64,000 nt of DNA from Neobacillus niacini NBRC 15566 (GTDB taxonomy: Bacteria; Bacillota; Bacilli; Bacillales; Cytobacillaceae): assembly GCF_001591505.1 (NCBI RefSeq), contig NZ_BCVA01000013.1:52295-116294 (forward strand), written 5' to 3'. The notes below the pieces were generated by a model, which did no database searches, was not told the DNA's origin, and was given only the letters and a program-made list of their open reading frames with translations. Positions 1 to 8,407 of the stretch are shown one piece after another. Both the position numbers and the translations under genes were made by a program. Each line of letters starts with the position of its first letter. Positions within the stretch are counted from its first letter, which is position 1.

Positions 1-516
1 GATCATACAACAAGATACTTTATCAGAAAAGGTGCCCGACAAGAAGAATTAGAGGCAGACTTTGAAGCTGCAAAAGGTTATAAATGGAATGTTCGTGTAC
101 AAGGTGAAAGAACGTTATCTGCAAAAGTTCATTCCAGAAACCATACTTTTGTTGTCGGAAAACCCGCTGATTTTAGTTCTAAAGTTGCTGCCCCTAGCGC
201 AATAGATTACTTACTTGGGGCACTTGCTTCAGATCTAACGGTAGGTTTCAAGGCACTTGCCTCAAGAAGAAATCTAGAAATCGACCAATTAGAAGTTTCC
301 TTAAAGGCTGGATTGGATAATGTTTTATTTCATCTGGAAATGGAGGATGCAGGCAGTCCAAAAGTGAAGGAAGTTACAGGGACTTTTTATGTCTCGTCCC
401 CTCAATCAGATGAAGATTTAGAAAAGCTTTGGAACAAAACGCTTGAGCGTTCTCCAATCTATCAAACTCTTAAACCATCAATCAATATCAATATACAATT
501 TACGATTGTATATTGA
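1..516 (+). CDS. OsmC family protein, 5' end outside window
   Basis: The reading frame is open from the first base to the TGA at 514-516, so the gene is cut by the window edge. About 171 codons are visible. The middle part (SSKVAAPSAIDYLLGALASD, then a helix with GFKALASRRNLEI) fits the central helix region of OsmC/Ohr-like proteins, where members of the family detoxify organic hydroperoxides. The usual first catalytic cysteine is not seen: the position reads LGALASDLT. This may therefore be a divergent, non-peroxidatic member. It lies directly upstream of a methionine-synthase-like gene and probably shares its operon. The family call is fairly sure; the function is unknown. Confidence 0.75.
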   Translation, partial: DHTTRYFIRKGARQEELEADFEAAKGYKWNVRVQGERTLSAKVHSRNHTFVVGKPADFSSKVAAPSAIDYLLGALASDLTVGFKALASRRNLEIDQLEVSLKAGLDNVLFHLEMEDAGSPKVKEVTGTFYVSSPQSDEDLEKLWNKTLERSPIYQTLKPSININIQFTIVY

Positions 517-529
517 GGAGGTCGTTTAC

Positions 530-1705
530 ATGGTGTTATTGAAATTTCCAACTACTGTCATCGGCAGTTGGCCGCGCTCCAAAGAAGTACAGAGAGCTTT
601 GCGTGAAAAGCGGGCGGGGCGAATGAGTGAGGAAGAATTCCAGGTTGTTGCAAATCAGGCGGTTTTACAATGCCTAAAATGGCAGGAGGAAGCAGGCATC
701 GATATTGTTTCGGATGGTGAACAGCGCCGGGATAATTATATTTCTTTTGTCGCTGAACATTTAAATAATGTTCGCATGCTTAGTGTTTCTGAATTACTAG
801 ATTATGTAGAAGATAAATCAAGCTTTGAAGAGATTCTAGGAACATTAGATGTTCCGGCTTTTTCAATGTCTAATCCTGCTGCTACCGGCAAGATCAGCCG
901 TAAAAAACCGATGGCATTAAATGACTTTCTCTTTTTAAAACAACATACGGACAAAGGTGTTAAAGTGACCTTACCCGGGCCTTATTTGCTAACAAGATCG
1001 ATGTGGGTAGAGGGTCTATCAAGCGATGCTTACCCAACAAAAGAGGATTTATCGATTGATATTGTTCGTGTACTGCGTGAAGAATTAGAGGACCTGATAG
1101 CAGCTGGAGTTGAATTTGTTCAATTTGATGAGCCTGTTTTAACAGAGGTTGTGTTTACGAAAAAGAATGCGAATCGGACATTCATGTGCGGAGCACTTAC
1201 AGCAAAAGCGGATGCAGAAGAGGAGTTAGTGTTTGCCTTAGATTTGATCAATCAAGTTACAGATGGAATGCTTGGAAGAGGAACAACCATTGGCGTTCAT
1301 ATTTGCCGTGGGAACTGGAGCACACAAGATGAAATTCTGCTGCAGGGTCCTTACTTTCCATTAATTCCTTATCTTGAAAAAGCAAATGTTGATCAATTAG
1401 CACTTGAATTCGCGACACCTAGAGCGGGAGAGATTGACGCTATTCGCAGCATTAAGGGAAAAACCATCGGGTTTGGCGTCATTAATCCTAGAACCGTTGA
1501 AATTGAATCAGTTGAGGATATTGTTGCACGAGTAGAAGAGATAAGAGCGATCGTACCTGATGATAAAATCTTTTTAAATCCGGATTGTGGTTTTGGAACC
1601 TTTGCACAGCGTCCAATGAATAGTGATGAAATTGCCTATGAGAAATTAAAAGCGATGGTTGAAGCTGCAAAGAAATTAAGAGATATGGTGAGCGTTAAAT
1701 CCTAG
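530..1705 (+). CDS. Cobalamin-independent methionine synthase-like protein (core-MetE, YxjG/YxjH type)
   Basis: A 391-residue protein matching the C-terminal catalytic domain of MetE without its N-terminal domain. Visible hallmarks are TVIGSWPRS near the N-terminus, FDEPVL in the middle, the zinc-ligand region GVHICRGNW, and a late Cys in NPDCGFGTF. These would bind the zinc that activates homocysteine or a related thiol for methyl transfer. The start at 530 has GAGGAGGT at 515-522 at good spacing; a longer in-frame start at 443 has no such site and overlaps the upstream gene. The flanking OsmC genes suggest an operon. The methyl donor cannot be read from sequence: core-MetE proteins do not all use methyl-folate. 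Confidence 0.85.
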   Translation: MVLLKFPTTVIGSWPRSKEVQRALREKRAGRMSEEEFQVVANQAVLQCLKWQEEAGIDIVSDGEQRRDNYISFVAEHLNNVRMLSVSELLDYVEDKSSFEEILGTLDVPAFSMSNPAATGKISRKKPMALNDFLFLKQHTDKGVKVTLPGPYLLTRSMWVEGLSSDAYPTKEDLSIDIVRVLREELEDLIAAGVEFVQFDEPVLTEVVFTKKNANRTFMCGALTAKADAEEELVFALDLINQVTDGMLGRGTTIGVHICRGNWSTQDEILLQGPYFPLIPYLEKANVDQLALEFATPRAGEIDAIRSIKGKTIGFGVINPRTVEIESVEDIVARVEEIRAIVPDDKIFLNPDCGFGTFAQRPMNSDEIAYEKLKAMVEAAKKLRDMVSVKS

Positions 1706-1719
1706 GAGGAATGAGGAGT

Positions 1720-2178
1720 ATGGGACAACAAATTAAGGTGAGGGTGGAAGGAATCGGAAGTGAAATGAGAACCGATTCAGTGGCAGGTAAGCATAAAATT
1801 GCCATTGATGAACCGGTTGCAATGGGCGGGAAGGATTCTGCCATTGACCCGCTTTCAGCATTTTTAGCATCACTTATCGGTTGTGAAAACGTAATGGCAC
1901 AAATCATTGCGAAGGAAATGGACTTTGACCTTCAAGGAATCTCATTTGACGTTGAAGGGGAACTTGATAGTAGCGGTTTAATGGGTAATTTAGAAGTTAA
2001 ACCATATTTTGAAAAAGTAGTCGTAAAAGCAGTTGTTGAAACATCGGAATCACAAGAAAGAATCAATGAAATGCAAGCAGCAGTTGATTTACGCTGCCCG
2101 GTCTTTAGAACCATAAAAGACGCAGGAATTCCTATTGAAAACGAATGGGTAAAAGCACCAGTTACAGCTCAAATTTAA
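1720..2178 (+). CDS. OsmC family protein
   Basis: A 152-residue OsmC-fold protein. The motif AFLASLIGCENVMAQIIAKE contains the first family cysteine, and DLRCPVF carries the second, so the two-cysteine peroxidatic pattern is complete, unlike in the upstream paralogue. Members reduce organic hydroperoxides or act on related thiol chemistry in the cytoplasm. AGGAGG at 1704-1709 is 10 nt from the ATG at 1720; the ATG at 1711 sits too close to that site. It follows the core-MetE gene after 14 nt, so the two are probably co-transcribed. Confidence 0.85.
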   Translation: MGQQIKVRVEGIGSEMRTDSVAGKHKIAIDEPVAMGGKDSAIDPLSAFLASLIGCENVMAQIIAKEMDFDLQGISFDVEGELDSSGLMGNLEVKPYFEKVVVKAVVETSESQERINEMQAAVDLRCPVFRTIKDAGIPIENEWVKAPVTAQI

Positions 2179-2190
2179 TTATATAATTTT

Positions 2191-2247
2191 AGGGTCAGAC
2201 CCCCAATGAGTTAATGCTTTAATTCAACGGGGGACTGACCCCTTTTT
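2191..2247 (+). terminator. Hairpin terminator made from a GGGTCAGACCCCC repeat
   Basis: An arm at 2191-2204 pairs with one at 2228-2242 with a single mismatch and is followed by TTTTT. The arm sequence belongs to a short palindromic repeat type that I recall as frequent in Bacillus intergenic regions. It ends the OsmC/MetE operon. Confidence 0.75.
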
Positions 2248-2342
2248 ATGATTTATGAGGAAAAATGTGTTATGTTTATAGATATTAGAGTTTCGGCAAG
2301 AAGTGATTATGTGATGAACTATAAGAGCGAGGGGCGGAAAAA

Positions 2343-2759
2343 ATGTACACGGTTCTTACATATTTTGTTACCCTTTTTGTTATTATGATATCCGTATTTG
2401 TTACCCTTTTTTTCAAGAATGAACTAGAGCGAATCTTTGGAGAAAAAAAAGATGTGTTACCTTTTCACATATGTAATGTGGTTATTACCTTAATGGTTTC
2501 TCTTGTGGCATATGCTGTAATGACTATTTATATCAGTGGGAATGAATTGGATTTGAAATTACAATTAGTCATTCACGTGCTTATTATCTTACCGATTTAT
2601 ACTCTAGGGCATTTTGCGTTCAAAAAATATAATTCAGTTTACCGAAAATACCTCACCACAGAGAACACTAAAGTTGTTGTACTGAATGAAAAGTACTTAA
2701 AAAAGAAAAAATGGCCTTCAAGATTTGAAAATTATAATTCCAATTCAAAGGGAAAATAA
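2343..2759 (+). CDS. Small hypothetical membrane protein
   Basis: A 138-residue protein that I do not recognise. Three hydrophobic segments are visible: about residues 4-24, 45-67 and 75-93. A basic, Lys-rich C-terminal tail (YLKKKKWPSRF) is probably cytoplasmic. The start ATG is preceded by GAGGGGCGG at 2329-2337. It stands alone between two terminators, so it is likely monocistronic. No catalytic motif is seen. Confidence 0.65.
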   Translation: MYTVLTYFVTLFVIMISVFVTLFFKNELERIFGEKKDVLPFHICNVVITLMVSLVAYAVMTIYISGNELDLKLQLVIHVLIILPIYTLGHFAFKKYNSVYRKYLTTENTKVVVLNEKYLKKKKWPSRFENYNSNSKGK

Positions 2760-2801
2760 AGCCCTTACGGTTGTTAATATTTTGTTAATATATGCTGAAA
2801 A

Positions 2802-2845
2802 TAAGTGCCGGGCATCCTTCGCTTTTGGAGGGTGCCTGGCACTTT
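2802..2845 (+). terminator. Hairpin terminator of the GTGCCNGGCAC repeat type
   Basis: Arms at 2802-2818 and 2829-2845 pair over about 16 bp if two G-U pairs are allowed, and end in TTT. The core GTGCCNGGCAC is another dispersed Bacillus short palindrome. Confidence 0.65.
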
Positions 2846-3009
2846 AAACATTTCAGAACACGACCAAGACGTATATTAAAAATTTATTGCAGCTTGTCAG
2901 CATCATATTAGATAGTTTTTTTAAATTGAGGGAATATTACTTCATGATTGAATAACTGAAGAAATTTGGCCGGTCTATTATCGAAATAATGATAGGAGGA
3001 AGGGAGTAC

Positions 3010-4038
3010 ATGAATGAAGATAAAAAAGTACCCGAACATAATAATATCCCTCTAACAGCTTCAGAAATCGGTTTTCTTTGGGTACAATACTTAAACGACA
3101 CATTAGCAACTTGTGTTATGAGTTATTTTAAAAATATTTGCGAAGATAAAGAAATCCTTCCACTTATCGAAAATTCCTTAAGCATAGCGCAAAATGACAT
3201 CCATATCATTAAGGAGATCTTTTCAAAAGAAAATCACCCTATACCAGTTGGTTTTACAGAAGAAGATGTCAATCTGAATGCACCGAAGTTGTTTTCTGAC
3301 GGGTTTATCCTCATGTATATACAAAAATTAGAGGTAATCGCAATGGCAAGTATGAGTATGGCGATTGGAGTTTCAGCACGTTCCGATGTAAGTGACTTTT
3401 TTAGAAATTTACTCATATCTGTTTCAGAATTACACGATAAGGCAAGAAAAGTTATGCTGTCAAAGGGAGTATATATTAGACCACCACAAATACCAATGCC
3501 AGATAAGGTTGATTTTGTAGAAAAACAAGGTTTTTTAAATGACTTTTTAGGTCATAAACGACCCCTGACGGCAATTGAAATCACCCATCTTTTTATGGGT
3601 ATCCAATCAAACGCTTTAGGAAAAGCCATGATGATGGCCTTTGCACAAGTGTGTAAAAATGAGGATGTAAAACAATTCTTTTTGGAAGGGAAAGGAATTG
3701 CTAAAAAGCATATAACAAAATTTAGTTCATTATTGATTAACGAAGATATCCCTGCACCTATGGGGTGGGATGCCCTTGTTATGGAAAGTACGGTTGCACC
3801 TTTTTCAGATAAGTTGATGATGTTTCATACTACTAGTTTGATTGCTCTCGGGATAGGAAATTACGGCGCTGCCGCTGGGACTAGCCAAAGAATGGATTTA
3901 AATACTACATATGTACGCCTTGCGGCTGAAATTGCCTCATATGCAGAAGATGGAGCAAAAATAATGATTAAACATGCGTGGCTGGAAGAACCTCCCAAAT
4001 TAGTCGACCGTCAAGCACTGGTTAAACAACAAAAGTAA
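3010..4038 (+). CDS. DUF3231 family protein
   Basis: A 342-residue helical protein built of two similar halves, about residues 13-170 and 185-335. Each starts with an LTAxEIxxLW/F-type motif (PLTASEIGFLW and PLTAIEITHLF) and later carries an AxxxxMxxAxGxxxR-like helix. This duplication is typical of DUF3231 proteins of spore-forming bacilli, whose role is not established. The start at 3010 is preceded by AGGAGGAAGG at 2995-3004; the in-frame ATG at 2989 lies upstream of that site and is unlikely. The gene is monocistronic. Confidence 0.8.
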   Translation: MNEDKKVPEHNNIPLTASEIGFLWVQYLNDTLATCVMSYFKNICEDKEILPLIENSLSIAQNDIHIIKEIFSKENHPIPVGFTEEDVNLNAPKLFSDGFILMYIQKLEVIAMASMSMAIGVSARSDVSDFFRNLLISVSELHDKARKVMLSKGVYIRPPQIPMPDKVDFVEKQGFLNDFLGHKRPLTAIEITHLFMGIQSNALGKAMMMAFAQVCKNEDVKQFFLEGKGIAKKHITKFSSLLINEDIPAPMGWDALVMESTVAPFSDKLMMFHTTSLIALGIGNYGAAAGTSQRMDLNTTYVRLAAEIASYAEDGAKIMIKHAWLEEPPKLVDRQALVKQQK

Positions 4039-4061
4039 AAGAATTAACTTTTATGATTATT

Positions 4062-4095
4062 GGCTTCCTCTTTTTTGGGGAAGTCTTTTGTTTTT
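4062..4095 (+). terminator. Rho-independent terminator after the DUF3231 gene
   Basis: A short G-C stem (GGCTTCCTC with GGGGAAGTC) is followed by a T-rich run from 4085. Confidence 0.6.
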
Positions 4096-4213
4096 GAAGA
4101 AAGGAGATGATCTTTTCCTAACTATTAGCCATGTATCGTTGCTCCATTGTGTATGAAGTTATTTATGTTACTATAAGGGTATATGAATTTGTTATGTTAT
4201 GAGGTTGAAGATA

Positions 4214-5209
4214 ATGAGTACAATTTTAGATATTGCCAAGCTTGCGGGAGTGGCGAAAAGCACGGTTTCCCGGTATTTAAATGGCGGCTCAGTTGGGGAA
4301 GCAACAAAGAAGAAAATTGAACAGGCAATCCAGGAAACCGGGTATTCTCCGAATCCATTTGCGCAGAGTTTGAAAGCGAAGAAAACGAATATTATTGGCA
4401 CGATTGTCCCAAGGCTTGATTCATATGCGTCTTCACAAACGTTAATTGGTATTGATGAACAATTAAAGAAGCTGAATTATCAAATGCTTATTTCCAATAC
4501 AAGTCAAAATCTGGAGCGAGAGATCGAAAGCATTTACAGCTTCGCCAATCAAAAGATGGCGGGGATTATTTTGCTGGCTACTGAAATCACCGATCAGCAT
4601 ATTCAGGCGTTTGAAAGTGTTAAAATTCCTGTACTGCTAATAGGACAAGAGCATAAGAACTTTCATAGTCTGATACATGATGATTATGATGCGGGTTATG
4701 CGATGGGGCAGTATGTATTAGAAAAAGGATATCGGAAAATTGCTTATCTAGGCGTAACGGAACGGGATATTTCAGTAGGTGTGAAAAGGAAGCAGGGTTT
4801 TAAAAGAGCCATACAAGAAGTAGAGGATTGTGATGTTCGTTTTTATGAGACATTATTTAATATTCCAGCTGCACAAGCTAGTGCAAAGGAGATCATCCAT
4901 GAATTTAAGCCTGCCATCTTCGTATGTGCAACTGATAATATTGCTCTTGGTGTTTTGAAGGCTTCGTATTCAGAGGGGATTACAATACCGCGGGATTTAG
5001 CCGTTACAGGTTTTGGCGGCTATGATGTGACAGGAATTATTCATCCCGGAATAACGACAGCGAAGTTTTTTTACAAAGAAGCGGGGGAAACGGCTGCACG
5101 GCATATTGTAGAGTTAGTCAATGAACGCACGGTGGAAAAGATTACCGTTTCGAAATTTGAAATTATTGAGCGAGAAAGCGTTGACAATCTTTTGAAACGT
5201 CCTCTATAA
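4214..5209 (+). CDS. scrR: LacI-family repressor of the sucrose operon
   Basis: A 331-residue LacI/GalR protein. The N-terminal helix-turn-helix is ILDIAKLAGVAKSTVSRYLN (residues 4-23), followed by the hinge helix region SPNPFAQSLK and a periplasmic-binding-like effector domain. The start at 4214 has GAGG at 4201-4204. It lies just upstream of, and on the same strand as, the sucrose PTS genes, and three identical palindromic AACCGGTT-centred sites follow it. This context and family make a sucrose or fructose-phosphate responsive repressor the best call. The inducer is inferred. Confidence 0.85.
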   Translation: MSTILDIAKLAGVAKSTVSRYLNGGSVGEATKKKIEQAIQETGYSPNPFAQSLKAKKTNIIGTIVPRLDSYASSQTLIGIDEQLKKLNYQMLISNTSQNLEREIESIYSFANQKMAGIILLATEITDQHIQAFESVKIPVLLIGQEHKNFHSLIHDDYDAGYAMGQYVLEKGYRKIAYLGVTERDISVGVKRKQGFKRAIQEVEDCDVRFYETLFNIPAAQASAKEIIHEFKPAIFVCATDNIALGVLKASYSEGITIPRDLAVTGFGGYDVTGIIHPGITTAKFFYKEAGETAARHIVELVNERTVEKITVSKFEIIERESVDNLLKRPL

Positions 5210-5219
5210 TGAAGATAAC

Positions 5220-5231
5220 GAAACCGGTTCC
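5220..5231. promoter_or_regulatory. Operator 1 of the sucrose repressor (GAAACCGGTTCC)
   Basis: A near-perfect 12-bp palindrome directly after the repressor stop codon. It shares its core with two further copies downstream. The LacI-type palindrome with a central CG supports binding by the adjacent repressor. Confidence 0.65.
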
Positions 5232-5306
5232 ATTAAAGAGGACCTTTTCACTTGGTAACATTTGAATATGGTTTCTCTTTTATCAATTATTTTTTTAGTT
5301 TATTTC

Positions 5307-5318
5307 GGAACCGGTTCC
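5307..5318. promoter_or_regulatory. Operator 2 of the sucrose repressor (GGAACCGGTTCC)
   Basis: A perfect 12-bp palindrome, 87 bp centre-to-centre from operator 1. Confidence 0.75.
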
Positions 5319-5352
5319 ACTTATTGAGGGATTTATTTTTTTACTCTTAAGT

Positions 5353-5364
5353 GGAACCGGTTCC
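5353..5364. promoter_or_regulatory. Operator 3 of the sucrose repressor (GGAACCGGTTCC)
   Basis: A perfect palindrome identical to operator 2 and 46 bp centre-to-centre from it. It lies 28 bp before the EIIBC start, in the probable transcribed leader or just at the promoter. The pair could allow binding of a tetramer or of two dimers around the promoter. Confidence 0.75.
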
Positions 5365-5392
5365 CAACCCAAATGAAAAGAGAGGGATTAAG

Positions 5393-6844
5393 ATGGATCA
5401 CAAAAAAATTGCACGGGAAGTACTGGATGCCATTGGCGGGCAGGAAAATCTATCGGCTGCAGCGCATTGCGCCACACGTTTACGTCTTGTTTTAGAAGAT
5501 GAATCAGTTGTTAATCAAGCAGCCTTGGACAATATGGATGTTGTCAAAGGGACTTTTTCAACAGGAGGTCAGTTCCAAATTATTTTAGGGTCTGGAACAG
5601 TAAACGAGGTCTATAAACACCTAGCGGAGATGTCTGGTCAAACAGAAATGTCAACGAGTGATGTAAAAGACGCAGCGACCAAGAAACTAAATCCAATTCA
5701 GCAGTTCGTTAAAATGCTGTCAGATATTTTCGTTCCCATTATTCCAGCGATTGTAGCTGGCGGTTTATTAATGGGGATAAACAATGTTTTAACAGCTCCA
5801 GATTTATTTTTTGAGGGAAAATCCTTAGTAGATGCAAATCCAGAAATGTCAGATTTAGCGGCACTCATTAATACATTTGCAAATGCAGCCTTTGTCTTTT
5901 TACCAATATTAATTGGTTTCTCCGCAACAAAGCGGTTTGGTGGGAATCCTTTCCTTGGAGCCACACTTGGAATGCTGATGGTTCACCCAGACCTATTAAA
6001 TGGGTACGGTTATGGTGCGGCGGTACTTAATAATGAAGTCCCCGTTTGGAATATCTTTGGCTTAGAAATTGAGAAGGTAGGCTATCAAGGTAGCGTACTT
6101 CCTGTACTTGCGGCGTCATTTATTCTAGCAAAAATCGAAACAGCACTACGGAAGGTTGTTCCTTCTGCTTTAGACAATCTATTAACACCGTTATTCTCTA
6201 TCTTTATTACTGGGATTTTAACGTTCACTTTGGTAGGACCGCTGACTCGCTCGGCTGGTAATCTTTTAACAGATGGAATTGTTTGGTTATATGATACAAC
6301 AGGTGTGATAGGAGGAATCATCTTCGGTTTGGCATATGCACCGATTGTTATTACAGGTATGCACCACAGCTTTATAGCGGTAGAAACACAATTACTTGCG
6401 GATGTCGTGAAAACGGGTGGATCATTTATCTTTGTTATCGCAGCGATGTCAAACATTGCGCAGGGAGCAGCGACACTTGCGGTACTAAAGACTACAAAAA
6501 ATGGCAAGATCAAAGGAACGGCTTCAGCAGCCGGAATCTCGGCATTATTAGGAATTACAGAACCAGCAATGTTCGGGGTTAACTTGAAATTACGCTATCC
6601 ATTTATCGGTGCCATTATTGGTTCTGCCGTCGGATCAGGCTTTGTAACGATGTTCAAGGTTAAAGCCACTGCACTAGGGGCTGCTGGTATCCCAGGAATT
6701 ATCTCGATTCGCCCAGATTCCATTATTTCTTATATCATCGGTATGGCGATTGCATTTATCACAGCATTTATCGTCACGATTGTTTTAGCAAAAAGAGACG
6801 AAAAAAAAGCAGTTAAACAAACATCTGATCAAGCAGCAGCATAA
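5393..6844 (+). CDS. scrA: PTS sucrose transporter subunit EIIBC
   Basis: A 483-residue protein that imports sucrose and phosphorylates it to sucrose-6-phosphate. The EIIB domain is residues 1-90 with the phospho-cysteine in AAHCATRLRLVL. The EIIC domain follows, with about ten membrane segments and the conserved GITEPAMFGVNL. No EIIA domain is present, as in B. subtilis SacP, so phosphate must come from another EIIA of the glucose family; PtsG in this window carries one. AGAGGGA at 5381-5387 selects the ATG at 5393 over an upstream ATG inside operator 3. It is first in the operon with scrB and scrK. Confidence 0.9.
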   Translation: MDHKKIAREVLDAIGGQENLSAAAHCATRLRLVLEDESVVNQAALDNMDVVKGTFSTGGQFQIILGSGTVNEVYKHLAEMSGQTEMSTSDVKDAATKKLNPIQQFVKMLSDIFVPIIPAIVAGGLLMGINNVLTAPDLFFEGKSLVDANPEMSDLAALINTFANAAFVFLPILIGFSATKRFGGNPFLGATLGMLMVHPDLLNGYGYGAAVLNNEVPVWNIFGLEIEKVGYQGSVLPVLAASFILAKIETALRKVVPSALDNLLTPLFSIFITGILTFTLVGPLTRSAGNLLTDGIVWLYDTTGVIGGIIFGLAYAPIVITGMHHSFIAVETQLLADVVKTGGSFIFVIAAMSNIAQGAATLAVLKTTKNGKIKGTASAAGISALLGITEPAMFGVNLKLRYPFIGAIIGSAVGSGFVTMFKVKATALGAAGIPGIISIRPDSIISYIIGMAIAFITAFIVTIVLAKRDEKKAVKQTSDQAAA

Positions 6845-6857
6845 TAAAAAAGAATGA

Positions 6858-6883
6858 AAAGGAGAATCCCGTGATTCTCCTTT
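6858..6883 (+). terminator. Intra-operon hairpin between scrA and scrB
   Basis: A perfect 11-bp stem with a CCGT loop, AAAGGAGAATC paired with GATTCTCCTTT, ending in TTTCT. There is no long T-run, so it may be a partial terminator or an mRNA-stabilising hairpin that sets the transporter to enzyme ratio. Confidence 0.55.
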
Positions 6884-6904
6884 CTGTATTAGGAGTGAAT
6901 CACC

Positions 6905-8380
6905 ATGGAATGGACAAAAGAGCAGCGATACAGAAGCATGGATGACGTGAATGAAGAGGAAATTCAAGCGTTATCCAAACTAGTGAATCAATGCCCATGG
7001 CGGCAGTCTTTTCATATTCAGCCGGTGACGGGATTGTTAAACGACCCCAATGGTTTTAGTTATTTTAATGGGGAATATCATTTATTTTATCAATGGTTTC
7101 CGCTTGGGCCGGTACATGGGTTGAAGCATTGGTATCATACGAAGTCTAAGGACCTTGTTCACTGGGAGAATGTTGGATTGGGGTTTGCACCGTCAAATGA
7201 ATTTGATAGCCATGGGGCGTATTCCGGGAGTGGGATTGAGCATGAGGGGAAATTGTACTTAATGTACACGGGCAATACCCGTGATGACAATTGGAATCGT
7301 CACCCGTATCAATGTTTGGCTGAGATGAGTCCTAATGGAAGCATCATCAAAATGGGTGCTCCGGTGATTCCAGACGTTCCTAGTGGGTATACCGACCATT
7401 TTCGCGACCCAAAGGTATGGAAACAAGGAGATTTCTTCTATGCGGTAATTGGAGCTCAAAGAGAAAATGAGACTGGCAGTGTCGTTCTATATCGCTCAAG
7501 GGATTTAACCGATTGGCAGTTTGTCGGTGAAGTAAAGACAGGGCTAGGTGAAGATTTCGGTTATATGTGGGAATGTCCCGATTACTTTGAACTAGATGGA
7601 CAAGGCATATTCCTCTTCTCTCCGCAAGGGTTAAAAGCGGAGGGCGACAGCTGCCAAAATATTTATCAATCAGGGTATGTAGTTGGAAGTCCAATAGATT
7701 TAGAGAAAATCGAATTAAAGCATGGTCCATTTCATGAGCTGGATCGCGGTTTTGATTTTTACGCCCCGCAAACAACGGTCGATCATCTTGGGCGCCGGAT
7801 TTTAGTCGGCTGGATGGGATTGCCGGAAATTGACTATCCTACGGATAAACACGGTTGGGCACATTGTCTAACACTTCCTCGTGAGTTAACAGTTAAAGAA
7901 GGAAAACTATTTCAACAGCCAGTTGATGAGCTGAAGTTGCTGCGCGGGGAAAAGGTAGAAACGAGTCAAAAGGTTGAGAATGGAACAATATGTTTGGATA
8001 ACTTTGATGGAGACGTGTATGAGCTTCTTGCTGAATTCTCTGGCAGTACCGCTGAGGAGTTTGGTTTGGAACTCCGGGTGGGTGAAAATGAGAAGACCAT
8101 AGTAAAATATGACCGTGCTGCAAAAAAGGTTGTGTTTGATCGGACTATGTCAGGCGAACCCTTTGCTGAGGAGTTTGGTACCGTTCGGAAATGCAGGTTG
8201 GAAGCTGAAAGGATTTCATTCCGTATCTTTGTTGATGTTTCCTCTATTGAAGTGTTTGTAAATGATGGCGAGGAAGTATTTACCGGAAGAATCTTCCCTG
8301 GTAAAAATAGTAATGGAATTCGTGTGTTTGCCCGCGGCGGCCAAACGAATGTACAAATTGTTAAATGGGATATCAAGTAA
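6905..8380 (+). CDS. scrB: Sucrose-6-phosphate hydrolase (GH32)
   Basis: A 491-residue GH32 enzyme that splits sucrose-6-phosphate into glucose-6-phosphate and fructose in the cytoplasm. The nucleophile motif LLNDPNGF is near residue 43, the transition-state-stabiliser motif FRDPKVW near residue 162, and the acid/base motif WECPDYF near residue 220. The C-terminal beta-sandwich ends with SSIEVFVNDGE. AGGAG at 6891-6895 precedes the ATG. It is cotranscribed with scrA and scrK. Confidence 0.93.
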   Translation: MEWTKEQRYRSMDDVNEEEIQALSKLVNQCPWRQSFHIQPVTGLLNDPNGFSYFNGEYHLFYQWFPLGPVHGLKHWYHTKSKDLVHWENVGLGFAPSNEFDSHGAYSGSGIEHEGKLYLMYTGNTRDDNWNRHPYQCLAEMSPNGSIIKMGAPVIPDVPSGYTDHFRDPKVWKQGDFFYAVIGAQRENETGSVVLYRSRDLTDWQFVGEVKTGLGEDFGYMWECPDYFELDGQGIFLFSPQGLKAEGDSCQNIYQSGYVVGSPIDLEKIELKHGPFHELDRGFDFYAPQTTVDHLGRRILVGWMGLPEIDYPTDKHGWAHCLTLPRELTVKEGKLFQQPVDELKLLRGEKVETSQKVENGTICLDNFDGDVYELLAEFSGSTAEEFGLELRVGENEKTIVKYDRAAKKVVFDRTMSGEPFAEEFGTVRKCRLEAERISFRIFVDVSSIEVFVNDGEEVFTGRIFPGKNSNGIRVFARGGQTNVQIVKWDIK

Positions 8381-8407
8381 TCTAATAGTTGTACAAGAGG
8401 TGAAAAA

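Noticed and set aside
443..529. Longer N-terminus of the core-MetE protein
   Set aside because: It overlaps the upstream OsmC gene and lacks a ribosome site; GAGGAGGT fits the ATG at 530.
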